Part shown: positions 6,685 through 15,182 of the stretch, in pieces | How positions within the stretch are numbered: position 1 is the stretch's first letter | Layout of the letters: each line of letters begins with the position of its first letter | Assembly (NCBI GenBank): GCA_964537285.1 | Contig: CAZHZT010000079.1 | Span: 1-26,474 of the forward strand | Source of the DNA: CAZHZT01 sp964537285 | GTDB taxonomy: Bacteria; Bacteroidota; Bacteroidia; Chitinophagales; Saprospiraceae | Direction of reading: 5' to 3' | Length of the DNA: 26,474 nt | Translations under genes and position numbers: made by a program | The notes under the pieces: generated by a model | Databases searched by the model: none | What the model saw: the letters and a program-made list of their open reading frames with translations, nothing else | Told to the model about the DNA's origin: nothing

Positions 6685-7509
6685 TTATTTGAAAAACTTA
6701 AACGCTTGCACCGAATTGCCACTTCTCGCAATCAACACGTACATCCCTTTGGGTAAATTACCGACAGGTAAGGACGCTCTGCTACCAAAAGCCTGCGCAT
6801 CATAGCTGCTCATTTGCTGGCCTGTCAAGTCATAAATCTCAAAAGAAAGACCATTTACACTACCCAGAATATCAAACTGCAGGTCATTGCCTGTTACATA
6901 GGGCTGAGAAATAGGTGTACGCGCATTGACTTCCTTCACATTGCTTGTCATATTTCCTTTGATGATAAGGCTGTCTACACGCCACAATTTACCCGCAAGG
7001 TCATTGGAAGCAAGATATTTAAAACCAAAATAGACTTGATTCCCCTCAATGCCAGATAAATCGATCTCTCCTGAGGACACGAATTCGTAGCCTCCCGGAG
7101 ACCAGGTAGCCTGATCGGTGATATCGATCCAGGTGCCGTTTGTAGAAGGATCGCTTGAAGGACCAGGATAATCAGTTGAATAGAACAACTCTAAATCCGG
7201 ACCGGCGAAGTTTTCCGCATTTTCAAATGTCAATACTTCATCCTCATACATATCCAGGTTTATCGCAGGAGAGATCAGCCAGTCTTCATTGTCTGGGAAA
7301 TTCCCACTATCAAAAGCATTTATTTCGGCAAAAAATTGACCGGAAAAGCTGCCAGATTCCCAGGCTGCGTCACCTGTAACACTGTAAGATGTCCATGAGC
7401 CAAGGGTCTCTTCAAAAAGTTCCTCATGAATAATTACCTGAGCCTCTGCGCTGCAAAGGATCCCGGTTAGTAGAGTAAGGATTAAAGATTTTTGTAAAAA
7501 CTTCTTCAT
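6685..7509 (-). CDS. Secreted T9SS protein with choice-of-anchor/cleaved-adhesin domain
   Basis: A 274-residue secreted protein. Residues 1-23 form a signal peptide (KKFLQKSLILTLLTGILCSAEAQ). Residues about 28-185 match the cleaved-adhesin/choice-of-anchor J beta-sandwich: an opening FEETLGSWTSYSVTGDAAW, the DNEDWLISPAINLDMY block, LELFYSTDY, and the closing KLWRVDSLIIKG. Residues about 195-274 are a T9SS type A sorting domain (LSFEIYDLTGQQM, then LPVGNLPKGMYVLIAR, ending KFFK). The protein should cross the outer membrane by T9SS and be anchored or released; the domain type is linked to carbohydrate or surface adhesion. It is divergent from the PAS-prenyltransferase gene. No specific ligand can be named. 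Confidence 0.88.
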   Translation of the reverse strand: MKKFLQKSLILTLLTGILCSAEAQVIIHEELFEETLGSWTSYSVTGDAAWESGSFSGQFFAEINAFDSGNFPDNEDWLISPAINLDMYEDEVLTFENAENFAGPDLELFYSTDYPGPSSDPSTNGTWIDITDQATWSPGGYEFVSSGEIDLSGIEGNQVYFGFKYLASNDLAGKLWRVDSLIIKGNMTSNVKEVNARTPISQPYVTGNDLQFDILGSVNGLSFEIYDLTGQQMSSYDAQAFGSRASLPVGNLPKGMYVLIARSGNSVQAFKFFK

Positions 7510-7682
7510 GTGTATACGATTAAGGATTTGAAAAATTCTAATAGATAAAAGTAAAAAATATTCTGTTCCCGATGAAGCAGCCCTGTTTTAATTTTCGGTT
7601 AAAAAAGACGATCTGTTCTCGAATTGGCATTAACAAGTAGTTGTTATTGCACCAGATAGAAAGGTCTTCTGTCAGTAATGCT

Positions 7683-7709
7683 ATTTTCCACAATTTATGT
7701 CAAAGAACT
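7683..7709 (-). repeat. Partial copy of the 105-bp palindromic repeat
   Basis: The 23 bases from 7683 to 7705 (ATTTTCCACAATTTATGTCA then AAG) are an exact reverse complement of 16489-16511, the left arm of the full copy at 16487-16594; GAAC follows as in the copy at 18296-18399. Only one arm is present. It lies 65 bp upstream of the PAS-prenyltransferase start. Confidence 0.75.
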
Positions 7710-7773
7710 ATAAAACTAAAAGGCAGCTCTCGTTGTTTATCTTTCAATTATTTCTGAAAAAAATGAAATTTAA

Positions 7774-9042
7774 ATGAAAAGTACCATCACTTGTGATATG
7801 GAAGGCCGAATAGAAACCTTTAGTAAAGGTGCAGAAAAGGTCTTCGGTTATAAAGCGGAGGAGGTAATCGGAAAAGAGCGTGTATCCGTATTTTCTCCCG
7901 GAGAAATTGTTTTACAAAATGTACCCATGTGGTTGGCTAACGCCAGTAAGAACGGGGAGTATGTTACCAATACACGCTTTTTACGCAAAGACGGAACGGA
8001 GTTCAGCGCCCGCATCCGTATTACGCCTACTTTTGCCAATGGTAAAGCGAATGGCCAAACTGGCTATTGCGGGGTAACCGAAGTGATTGACGAGGAAGTG
8101 AAAGTGCCGATCAAGTGGCAAACAAAGATGATCAAGGCTCTGGCAATTACCCGTCTGCCATTTATTTCGGCCGTTATTATGCCTGCTCTTATTGCGGGTG
8201 CCTACACGTACCGCTATTTACTCGATGAAGGACAATCATTTAATTGGCTCTTCTTCTCTCTCCCAACCTTAGGAGTCATCCTTCTACACCTTGGGAGTAA
8301 TGTAATGAATGATTATTTCGATGTGAAAGACGGAACGGATGGTGCCAATAACGATTACTTTTTGCAGTTCTCTGGTGGTAGCAGGGCTATTGAGCTCGGA
8401 CTAATTAGTCTGGAAGGCTCTAAGCGGTTGGGTTACCTTTTAATTGCATCAGCAGCAGCCATCGGAATATTTTTGACGATAAAAACGGGCCTCACCACTT
8501 TGTTCATTGGTTTAGCTGGTTTATTGATAGGCTACTTGTATACCGCTCCTCCTGTTCGTTTAGTGGCTAGAAGAGGGCTGGGAGAGTTGGGGATAGCCCT
8601 GGCTTTTGGCCCCTTGGTCACCGCAGGAGTAGTCTATGTACTCACTCAACAATTACCGCCAATGGCTTTCTTGATCGGGCTACCTGTAGGACTGCTTACG
8701 GCAAACATTCTTTTGATCAATGAATTCCCGGATGCGGAGTCAGATGCTACGACGGGCAAGAATCATTTAGTGGTCACTTTTGGTAAAGCTAAAAGTACTT
8801 ATATCTATCTGGCTATATTATTGACATCATTTATAGCCAACTTATTTATTGTGTGGCTTTTACCAGGTGTAAATATTGGATTGCTTGTAGTCAGCACGTT
8901 CTCTCTTATGGGGGGCTATCTGATATTCCGGCATATTCGCCAGCATTATCAGTACAGAAGCTTATTGGCCTCTAATAAAAATACGATCATGCTAAGCGCC
9001 TTGACGGGGCTGTTAACAGCGGTAGTGCTGTTTTTGCTGTAA
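7774..9042 (+). CDS. PAS domain fused to MenA/UbiA-type membrane prenyltransferase
   Basis: A 422-residue fusion. Residues 1-105 form a PAS domain (MEGRIETFSKGAEKVFGY, AEEVIGKERVSVFSP, then the FLRKDGTEFSARIRITP strand block and a GYCGVTEVIDEE end). Residues about 117-422 form a multi-helix UbiA-family prenyltransferase with both metal-diphosphate motifs: N179-D180-x-x-D183-x-x-D186 (NDYFDVKDGTD) and N316-E-F-P-D320-x-x-x-D324, then TTGKNHLVVTFGK. The LYTAPPVRLVARRGLGELG loop is most like MenA, which prenylates 1,4-dihydroxy-2-naphthoate to make menaquinone. The start at 7774 is forced: the in-frame-looking ATG at 7763 reaches a stop after four codons. The PAS domain would face the cytoplasm before the first helix. 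No menaquinone genes are adjacent, so a specialised paralogue is possible. Confidence 0.9.
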   Translation: MKSTITCDMEGRIETFSKGAEKVFGYKAEEVIGKERVSVFSPGEIVLQNVPMWLANASKNGEYVTNTRFLRKDGTEFSARIRITPTFANGKANGQTGYCGVTEVIDEEVKVPIKWQTKMIKALAITRLPFISAVIMPALIAGAYTYRYLLDEGQSFNWLFFSLPTLGVILLHLGSNVMNDYFDVKDGTDGANNDYFLQFSGGSRAIELGLISLEGSKRLGYLLIASAAAIGIFLTIKTGLTTLFIGLAGLLIGYLYTAPPVRLVARRGLGELGIALAFGPLVTAGVVYVLTQQLPPMAFLIGLPVGLLTANILLINEFPDAESDATTGKNHLVVTFGKAKSTYIYLAILLTSFIANLFIVWLLPGVNIGLLVVSTFSLMGGYLIFRHIRQHYQYRSLLASNKNTIMLSALTGLLTAVVLFLL

Positions 9043-9489
9043 ATATACCTGTTTATACTTTTAGAGGGATTTAGTGCTATTCATCTTAAGCATGCTCGGA
9101 TTACAAATCCTCGCGAGCGGGGCTTGCAAGAAAACGATCTTGACAAGGATGGGATTGATTTGCCCAAAAGCACAGAAAAAGCCAAAAAGTTGGATAGAAA
9201 AAATTTGAACTTCTGAAAAATAAGCCGGATATTGCAGAAACAAGCCCAAGAAAGCCTTTTGGAGAGGAAGAAACCTTTCGATACTTTTCCCATAATATTT
9301 GGCTGGTCGGGTTGAGCTTGGGGCGGCTCTGTTCAACTAAATTTTATCTGCCACAGGAGTCGCTTCGAGTAGATCATTTGAGTGGAAGCTTGGATGGGGA
9401 GGAAAGGCTTTTGATTGGGGAGGCAGATAAAATTCTTAAATGTTAAATCTGATTTTATTCATTTGGTTAACACCTTTAAACAATTCGCT
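9043..9489. other. Spacer with palindrome and coding-like fragments
   Basis: After the prenyltransferase stop there is a nested hairpin (GCTCG 9094-9098 with CGAGC 9114-9118, enclosing GGATT-ACA-AATCC) and a 13-bp inverted pair (AATTTTATCTGCC 9340-9352 and GGCAGATAAAATT 9422-9434). Two protein-like fragments lack starts: QENDLDKDGIDLPKSTEK (about 9129 on) and the open frame 9198-9446 (KNKPDIAETSPRKPFGEEE, then LSGSLDGEERLLIGEADK). They may be relics of a frameshifted gene. No promoter is clear. Confidence 0.4.
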
Positions 9490-12400
9490 ATGCTCAGACC
9501 CATTACAACTCTCATTGTATTGTTCTTTTTTATTTCTACTAGTCTTTTTAGCCAAAATTATTACTATTCACCTGAAGGAAAGGCCACTATGGAGGTCTCT
9601 ACTTCTAAGTTGCTCGTGAAATTCGTAGAGGGAACGGATTTTGCTGCACAACAACAGTTTCTTTCCAGAGAGGCGCGTATTCAGCCTTTAACTGCTGATA
9701 TGCTTTTACCTGCACCTAAAATTTCGTTGGTTGACCTTCAAAATGTTGGTTCTGCTGATGAGGTTTATGATTTGATCAATGACCTGGAAGCATTTCCGGA
9801 AGTGGAATATGCAGGTCATTTTTTACTACACGAAGATGGTACCCTTCATGGGGTGCAGAATTTAGCACTTGTGGGCTTGCGCAGCACAAAAGAGCTGGCC
9901 TCATTGGAGCAAATGGTTCAAGCTTTTGGAGGAACCGTTGAATCTCAGAATGAATTTGATCCATTAATGTATCATGTTTCTGTAGGTACTCAAGCAAGAG
10001 GAAATGCGCTTGAATTGGCTAATGAATTGGCTGAATCTGGTTTATTTGATTATGCAGAACCTGATTTCTTGCGCCTGATGAAGCGTCACAATACCAATGA
10101 TACTTATGTGAATAACCAATGGTCTTTGGAAAATGATGGAAATAATACTTCTACCTGGGGTGGAATAGCAGGAATAGATATGAGCGTTTTTGATGCCTGG
10201 GGCACAACAACAGGCTCTGGTTCTATTAGTGTAGCTATTATCGATGAAGGGGTTGATCTTGATCATCCTGACTTGTTAGCCAATATGCTTCCCGGTTATG
10301 ACGCTACCGGTCAGGGCAGTGGCGGAAATCCATCAGGAAATGACGCACACGGTACTGCTTGTGCCGGGATTGCTGCTGGTGTAGGAAACAATGGCATTGG
10401 TGTAGCTGGTGTAGCTTATGACAGCAAAATCGTACCGATCAGAATTGCTTATAGCTCCGGACAAAACTGGGTAACAAACAGTACCTGGATCGCAAACGGC
10501 CTGAACTGGGCGTGGCAGACTGGCGGTGCGGATATTTTAAGTAACTCTTGGGGCGGTGGAGGTGTTTCTTCTGCTATTAATAATGCGATTAGTGGATCAA
10601 TCACTAATGGTCGTGGGGGCTTAGGTGCTCCTGTTTTATTCTCTGCCGGAAATGGAAACGGCTCTATTGGCTATCCTGCTAGTAATAATAACACCATCGC
10701 TGTTATCGCAACGAGCATGTGTGGTGAGCGCAAAAACCCCTCTTCTTGTGACGGAGAAACCTGGTGGGGATCAGACTATGGAACCCATGGTGATGTCGCT
10801 GCTCCCGGAGTGAAAATATATGCAACAGATATTGCGGGTTCTGCTGGTTATTCCGGAGGAGATTATACAGCTACCTTTAACGGTACTTCCTCTGCTTGCC
10901 CGAATGCTGCTGGCGTAATGGCCTTGATCCTTTCTGCGAATTCTGCATTGACAGAAACACAAGCGAGAGCCATCCTTGAAGGGAACTGTGACAAAGTTGG
11001 TGGGTATACTTACAATTCCGGCGTTCCTGGCCAGCCAAACGGCACTTGGTCTAATGATCTTGGCTACGGTTTGGTAAATGCACATGCTGCAGTCTTAGCG
11101 GCAGCTCCTTCTTCGCCTGATGATGCAGGTATCTCAAGTGTTAACAGCCCTAAAGGAAATATTTGTAACGGAAGCTCAGCTCCTCAGGTCGTTTTGAATA
11201 ACTACGGTTCCAATACTCTTTCTTCTGTTACCATTAATTATCAATTGGATGGTGGAACAGTTAGCACAACCTCCTGGAGCGGATCATTGGCAAGTGGATC
11301 AAGTACTACGGTTACATTACCTACCATTTCCTATTCCGGAGGCAGCCATACGTTAAATGTTTATACTTCTAATCCAAACGGTACTTCTGATACCAATACA
11401 TCAAACGATGACGCTAGCTCCAGCTTCTACTATGGAAATAATTCACTTACCTTAACCATATTAACCGATAATTATCCTGGCGAAACCACCTGGGATGTTC
11501 GTGATGGCGGTGGAAATGTATTGGCTTCTGGTGGTCCTTACGGAGCAACTGGAACTACCTATGTAGAAAATATTTGTGTAGCTGACGCTTGCTTTGATTT
11601 CACGATCTATGATTCTTATGGCGATGGTATCTGTTGTACTTATGGTTCGGGTTCATACACATTGACAGAAGATGCATCAGGTTCAACACTGGCTAGTGGT
11701 GGTTCTTTTGGCTCGCTTGAAACGACTAACTTCTGCGTTCCTACCGGTGGAGGAGGCCCTACCTGTAACGATGGTATCCAAAATGGTGACGAAACGGGTG
11801 TTGACTGCGGCGGTAGTAGCTGTCCGGCTTGTGCTCCTACTTGTAGCGATGGTATCCAGAATGGTGACGAAACGGGTGTTGACTGTGGCGGCAGTAGCTG
11901 TCCGGCTTGTGCTCCTACTTGTGGCGATGGCATTCAAAATGGTGACGAAACGGGCGTTGATTGTGGCGGCAGTTGTCCTCCATGTAGCGGTGGCTGTACT
12001 TATGTAACCATTAACTCTAACAACTTTGAAGGTGGCTGGGGCATCTGGAATGATGGTGGCTCGGATTGCCGCAGAAGCTCAAACGATGCTGCTTATGCTT
12101 TGGGAACTTACTGCATACGCTTGCGAGATAATACTTCTTCCTCTGTGATGACGACAGATAATTTGGATCTGAGCAGCTACAGTGAACTGACCGTCAATTT
12201 CAGCTATTATCCACGTAGTATGGATAATTCTAACGAAGATTTCTGGTTGCAGGTTTCTACTAATGGAGGATCCTCGTATACAACTGTCGAAGAGTGGAAC
12301 CTAAACGATGAATTCGTCAATAATACGCGTTACTACGAATCCGTGGTTATAAGCGGTACCTTCTCAGCAAATACTCGCCTCCGTTTCCGCTGCGATGCTT

Positions 12401-12801
12401 CCGGTAATTCTGATTGGGTATATATTGATGAGGTAACCATCAGTGGTTGCCAAGGAGCAGGTGGAAATAATGCTTTCCCTGGTGAAGAAACGGAAATAAC
12501 TAAAGAGCCGATAGAAGAAGCTGTTATTCCTACTGTATTGGATCAGCAAATCGACTGGCAGGTATTCCCTAATCCTACAAGCAATGTATTGAATGTTCGC
12601 GTTCAACAATCTGAAGCGAATGCGGTTAGCTTGTATGTAATGGATATGACGGGTAAAATGGTTGCCTTTAAAGATCTTCAAACGCTTGAAAGCAATCATC
12701 AGACACAAATCCCTACGGATCGCTTAGAGCCTGGTGTTTATATCATTCAGCTTTTAAGTGAAAATACACGCTTGACGAAGAAGTTTGTGGTGGCGAGATA
12801 G
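9490..12801 (+). CDS. Secreted multidomain S8 subtilase with T9SS sorting domain
   Basis: An 1103-residue secreted peptidase. Order: signal peptide (residues 1-22, LIVLFFFISTSLFSQ); a propeptide of about 200 residues; the subtilase domain with Asp252 (IIDEGVDLDHPD), His287 (DAHGTACAGIA), Asn388 (FSAGNGNG) and Ser467 (NGTSSACPNAAG); a CARDB-like domain (about 545-640); a Gly/Thr-rich beta region; three Cys-rich repeats (about 757-833); a MAM/choice-of-anchor-like beta-sandwich (about 837-990, ending DWVYIDEVTISGC); and a T9SS sorting domain (from WQVFPNPTSNVLNV, about 1022, to KKFVVAR). The start is at 9490 because this Met directly precedes the signal peptide; an in-frame Met 25 codons earlier would bury it. 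It is probably an extracellular scavenging or processing protease, with its own intrinsic terminator. Confidence 0.93.
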   Translation: MLRPITTLIVLFFFISTSLFSQNYYYSPEGKATMEVSTSKLLVKFVEGTDFAAQQQFLSREARIQPLTADMLLPAPKISLVDLQNVGSADEVYDLINDLEAFPEVEYAGHFLLHEDGTLHGVQNLALVGLRSTKELASLEQMVQAFGGTVESQNEFDPLMYHVSVGTQARGNALELANELAESGLFDYAEPDFLRLMKRHNTNDTYVNNQWSLENDGNNTSTWGGIAGIDMSVFDAWGTTTGSGSISVAIIDEGVDLDHPDLLANMLPGYDATGQGSGGNPSGNDAHGTACAGIAAGVGNNGIGVAGVAYDSKIVPIRIAYSSGQNWVTNSTWIANGLNWAWQTGGADILSNSWGGGGVSSAINNAISGSITNGRGGLGAPVLFSAGNGNGSIGYPASNNNTIAVIATSMCGERKNPSSCDGETWWGSDYGTHGDVAAPGVKIYATDIAGSAGYSGGDYTATFNGTSSACPNAAGVMALILSANSALTETQARAILEGNCDKVGGYTYNSGVPGQPNGTWSNDLGYGLVNAHAAVLAAAPSSPDDAGISSVNSPKGNICNGSSAPQVVLNNYGSNTLSSVTINYQLDGGTVSTTSWSGSLASGSSTTVTLPTISYSGGSHTLNVYTSNPNGTSDTNTSNDDASSSFYYGNNSLTLTILTDNYPGETTWDVRDGGGNVLASGGPYGATGTTYVENICVADACFDFTIYDSYGDGICCTYGSGSYTLTEDASGSTLASGGSFGSLETTNFCVPTGGGGPTCNDGIQNGDETGVDCGGSSCPACAPTCSDGIQNGDETGVDCGGSSCPACAPTCGDGIQNGDETGVDCGGSCPPCSGGCTYVTINSNNFEGGWGIWNDGGSDCRRSSNDAAYALGTYCIRLRDNTSSSVMTTDNLDLSSYSELTVNFSYYPRSMDNSNEDFWLQVSTNGGSSYTTVEEWNLNDEFVNNTRYYESVVISGTFSANTRLRFRCDASGNSDWVYIDEVTISGCQGAGGNNAFPGEETEITKEPIEEAVIPTVLDQQIDWQVFPNPTSNVLNVRVQQSEANAVSLYVMDMTGKMVAFKDLQTLESNHQTQIPTDRLEPGVYIIQLLSENTRLTKKFVVAR
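11758..11988 (+). repeat. Three tandem Cys-rich 25-26-residue repeats
   Basis: Within the subtilase, units start at 11758, 11836 and 11914 and read PTC-N/S/G-DGIQNGDETGVDCGG-(S)SCPAC. The units are nearly identical at DNA level, pointing to recent duplication. Five or more Cys per unit suggest a disulfide-stapled stalk between catalytic and adhesive domains. The same DGIQNGxETGxDCGG module is common in secreted proteins of this phylum. Confidence 0.9.
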
Positions 12802-12830
12802 AACAAGTCTAGAAAAAGAGACTCTCAACA

Positions 12831-12870
12831 AAAAAAAGGGGCGTTGCCAACGGCAACGTCCCTTTTTTTT
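12831..12870. terminator. Bidirectional intrinsic terminator
   Basis: GGGGCGTTGCC (12838-12848) pairs with GGCAACGTCCC (12852-12862) across the loop AAC, with an A run before and a T run after. It serves the plus-strand subtilase and, read from the other side, the convergent minus-strand gene at 12939. Confidence 0.9.
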
Positions 12871-12938
12871 AGTTGAGGCTTAACTACAGACTGTAAAAAG
12901 TTGTCAGGTAAGCTAAACCTGTAATTTGGCCTCATGCT

Positions 12939-14402
12939 TTATCTGATTACAACTTTAACCTGCTCCCCAAGTACCTTCAATACATAAGAACCAGTAGACA
13001 AATCAGATATATCAAGCCGTGTTTTATCTTCCTGTAAAATGAAAGATCGGATAATCTGTCCATTCATATGGAACAACGTAGCCTCAGCAGGTGCTGTCAA
13101 AAGCACGTAATTAGACAAATCAATGATCAGGTGATCGGATGCAGGGTTGGGAAAAACTTGAATACCCACGGGATCTTCATTGGCATCTGTTATTGCAGTT
13201 GGCGAATAATCCAAATAAGCCTCCAATAGGCGCAAAAATAGATCGTAACCGTCGAAGCTAACCCCTGCTCCATTGCGGCGGTGATCGTTTTGTTGGACGG
13301 CGATAGTGATATTCAGATCAGGGAAATAACCTACAATAGATCTATAACCGTAGTAGCCACTGCCCCCCCAGTTGTCGTAGTTGAGGTCATTATACAATCC
13401 AACCCCCAAACCGTATTGGAAATCCTCATTAGGCGAATAATTGACGTGCATTTCATTTAAAGTAGCAGGTTGCAACAATTCGCCACTATGAAGTGCATGA
13501 GTGAAATTAACCAAATCCTCAGGATTAGTGGTCAAACTACCATTTATTCCGCTAAAAGGGCCATCCATGGAATACCCGCTTCCCTGGAAGTCTTTGAATA
13601 TTCCATCAGGCCAGGTGGTTCAACAATTTGAGAGGAGTTGATCCCCAAGCGGTTCATAGGGGGCAGTGAAAGTGTGAACCATGCCCAATGGTTCAAGAAG
13701 GCGTTCTCGGACTTCTTCGTACCAAGGTTTCCCTGAGATGTTTTCAATAATTCTTCTTGCCAGGAAAATATTGGTAACGGAATACGACCAGTCTTCATCA
13801 ACGGGGAAGTAAGGAGGAAATACGTGATTAAACAATATGGTATCTGCTTCCCAGATGCTATCTGGATTAGTCGTTATAATATTATAGATTGTTGAATTTA
13901 AATTCAGGTAATTATAGATGCCTGTCCTTTCGCTTAAAAGGTTTCTAATGGTAGCATGAAAAGGAATATTAGGGTAGTCAGGATTAAGATACATCCCAAT
14001 CGTATCATCCAAACTTAACAATCCATCTTCGTACATTAACAGTAAGGTAGCAGCAATCATAGAGGGATTATCACCTATCCCCATCGAGTGTTCTGTAGTA
14101 AGTTCAACGGAATCGGGGAATTCCTGGGCCAAGCCCGAAGCGCGTTTCCAAACTACAGCACTATCAGGTATGAGAATAGCGGCTGTAAAGCCCTTAACCT
14201 CTGAAATGTTAGTGTAAATATCGAAGGTTTGGTCAAGTGCGTCAAAAAGGCCATTGCCATTACGCTGGTCGGCTGTCGGTAAATACGATGTAACGTTTTC
14301 TTCTTGAGTTCTGCGTGGAAGTTCGTTCAGCATCTCTGTCTGAGCTGAAATCGATGCGCTGAAAAAGCAAACGAAGAATAGAAATAAAAAATGTCGGCTC
14401 AT
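12939..14402 (-). pseudogene. Serine-beta-lactamase-like T9SS protein, interrupted by an in-frame TGA and with lost catalytic motifs
   Basis: A 488-codon gene in one frame, broken by TGA at 13622-13620 (codon 261, in SNC-stop-TTWPDG). Before it: signal peptide (LFLFFVCFFSASISAQ) and the first part of a class C beta-lactamase/D-Ala-D-Ala peptidase fold (SGLAQEFPDSVELTTEHSMG, LLLMYEDGLLSLDDTIGMYL, IRNLLSERTGIYNYL). After it: the rest of the fold (GINGSLTTNPEDLVNFTHAL) and a T9SS tail (VGIQVFPNPASDHLIIDL, ending VKVVIR). A Trp would fit the stop position. The family's SxxK segment reads D111-N-P-S114, the YxN site reads YSV, and no HxG/KTG is evident (NWGGSGYYG). The catalytic Ser and Lys are therefore absent. 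Both halves could also be translated separately (second Met at 13568), but the second would lack a signal peptide. Confidence 0.8.
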
Positions 14403-15182
14403 AATTAAAGGGGTTTGTGAGGAATAAATATGTTTTTTACGTATCTAAAGTTATTTACTTTCCATAGCTCGTTAAGTGAGAATTATCATAAGGCAAGGAA
14501 AATATTGGGATAAAATGAATGATTTTTAACACCTTTAAATTTTTAGGATTGCCCTAATATAAAGCCGTCGATTGATGGGCAGTGTGGAACCAAGTATGAT
14601 AGATAGGGACGCTAGTTTTACAGCTAAGGAACGTTTAAAAAACAACTTCGACTTTTTGACTGCTTCTTTTGGTGCTTTGCCGGGTTGCGAATACTCGCCG
14701 TAGATTCCAGCTCCCGAAAAAATCCGGGACAAGTTATGCCTGCTTCGAGCCTTGCCTAGTGCTTCAAGAACTAAATCCTTGACACTTTTGACGGCTTCTT
14801 TTGGCGGCCTACTTCGTTGCTCATCGGTCACGTAACTTTGGCTATGCTCCCTCTTCGCGCCTCGTTTGCCACCAAAATAATCGCTTCTAAAGCTATCAAG
14901 GATTTAGTTCCTGAAGCACTAGCACCAAAAGAACCTACTCAAAATTCCCGAATTTATTATTTAAACGCTCTTAATGTGTTTGGTAAACCCTTTATGTCTT
15001 TATGTCATTGGGGTAAAAAATCCCACCACGAAGGGCAAAATTACGGCCTTTTAAACGTGTTTCGACAGTACTCCTTTAAATGACTTTTGTCAGTAATTCC
15101 GTCGATCTTAAGCCATACATATTCATTGTTTTGCCCGACAAAACCGCGTATATTGCCCAAAAGAATCACCTAAACCAACTCC
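14403..15182. other. Repeat-rich gene-free spacer
   Basis: No believable gene in 780 bp. It contains a large imperfect palindrome (14757-14921), two direct copies of a TTTTGAC-T/G-GCTTCTTTTGG block (about 14653 and 14787) and a CCCG...CGGG mini-hairpin (14712-14729). Open frames here on both strands (such as one containing KEAVK twice and one containing KDLVPEALAPKEP) are translations of these repeats. Before the decarboxylase, TTTTG (15129-15133) and TATATTG (15149-15155) weakly resemble -33/-7 elements, but the spacing is short. Confidence 0.6.
14757..14921. repeat. Palindromic element with 26-bp arms
   Basis: Arm 14757-14782 (TAGTGCTTCAAGAACTAAAT, then CCTTGA) pairs with arm 14896-14921 at 25 of 26 positions. 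The interior continues to pair imperfectly (TTTTGGCGGC against GCCACCAAAA). The outer 16 bp recur at 6666-6681 and 18056-18071. It has the form of a MITE- or REP-like element without coding capacity. Confidence 0.8.

Noticed and set aside
11758..11988. CRISPR-like array
   Set aside because: The repeats are contiguous, in frame and without unique spacers; they are protein repeats within the subtilase.
13620..13622. TGA as selenocysteine or recoded tryptophan
   Set aside because: The subtilase at 1742-3370 ends at TGA, so TGA is a normal stop here; no SECIS-like hairpin was noticed just after the codon, and only one such site was seen.
14535..15083. Open frames on both strands in the spacer (98 and 88 codons)
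   Set aside because: They translate the inverted repeat arms (KDLVxEAL, KEAVK twice) and have no coherent domain; treated as repeat by-products.
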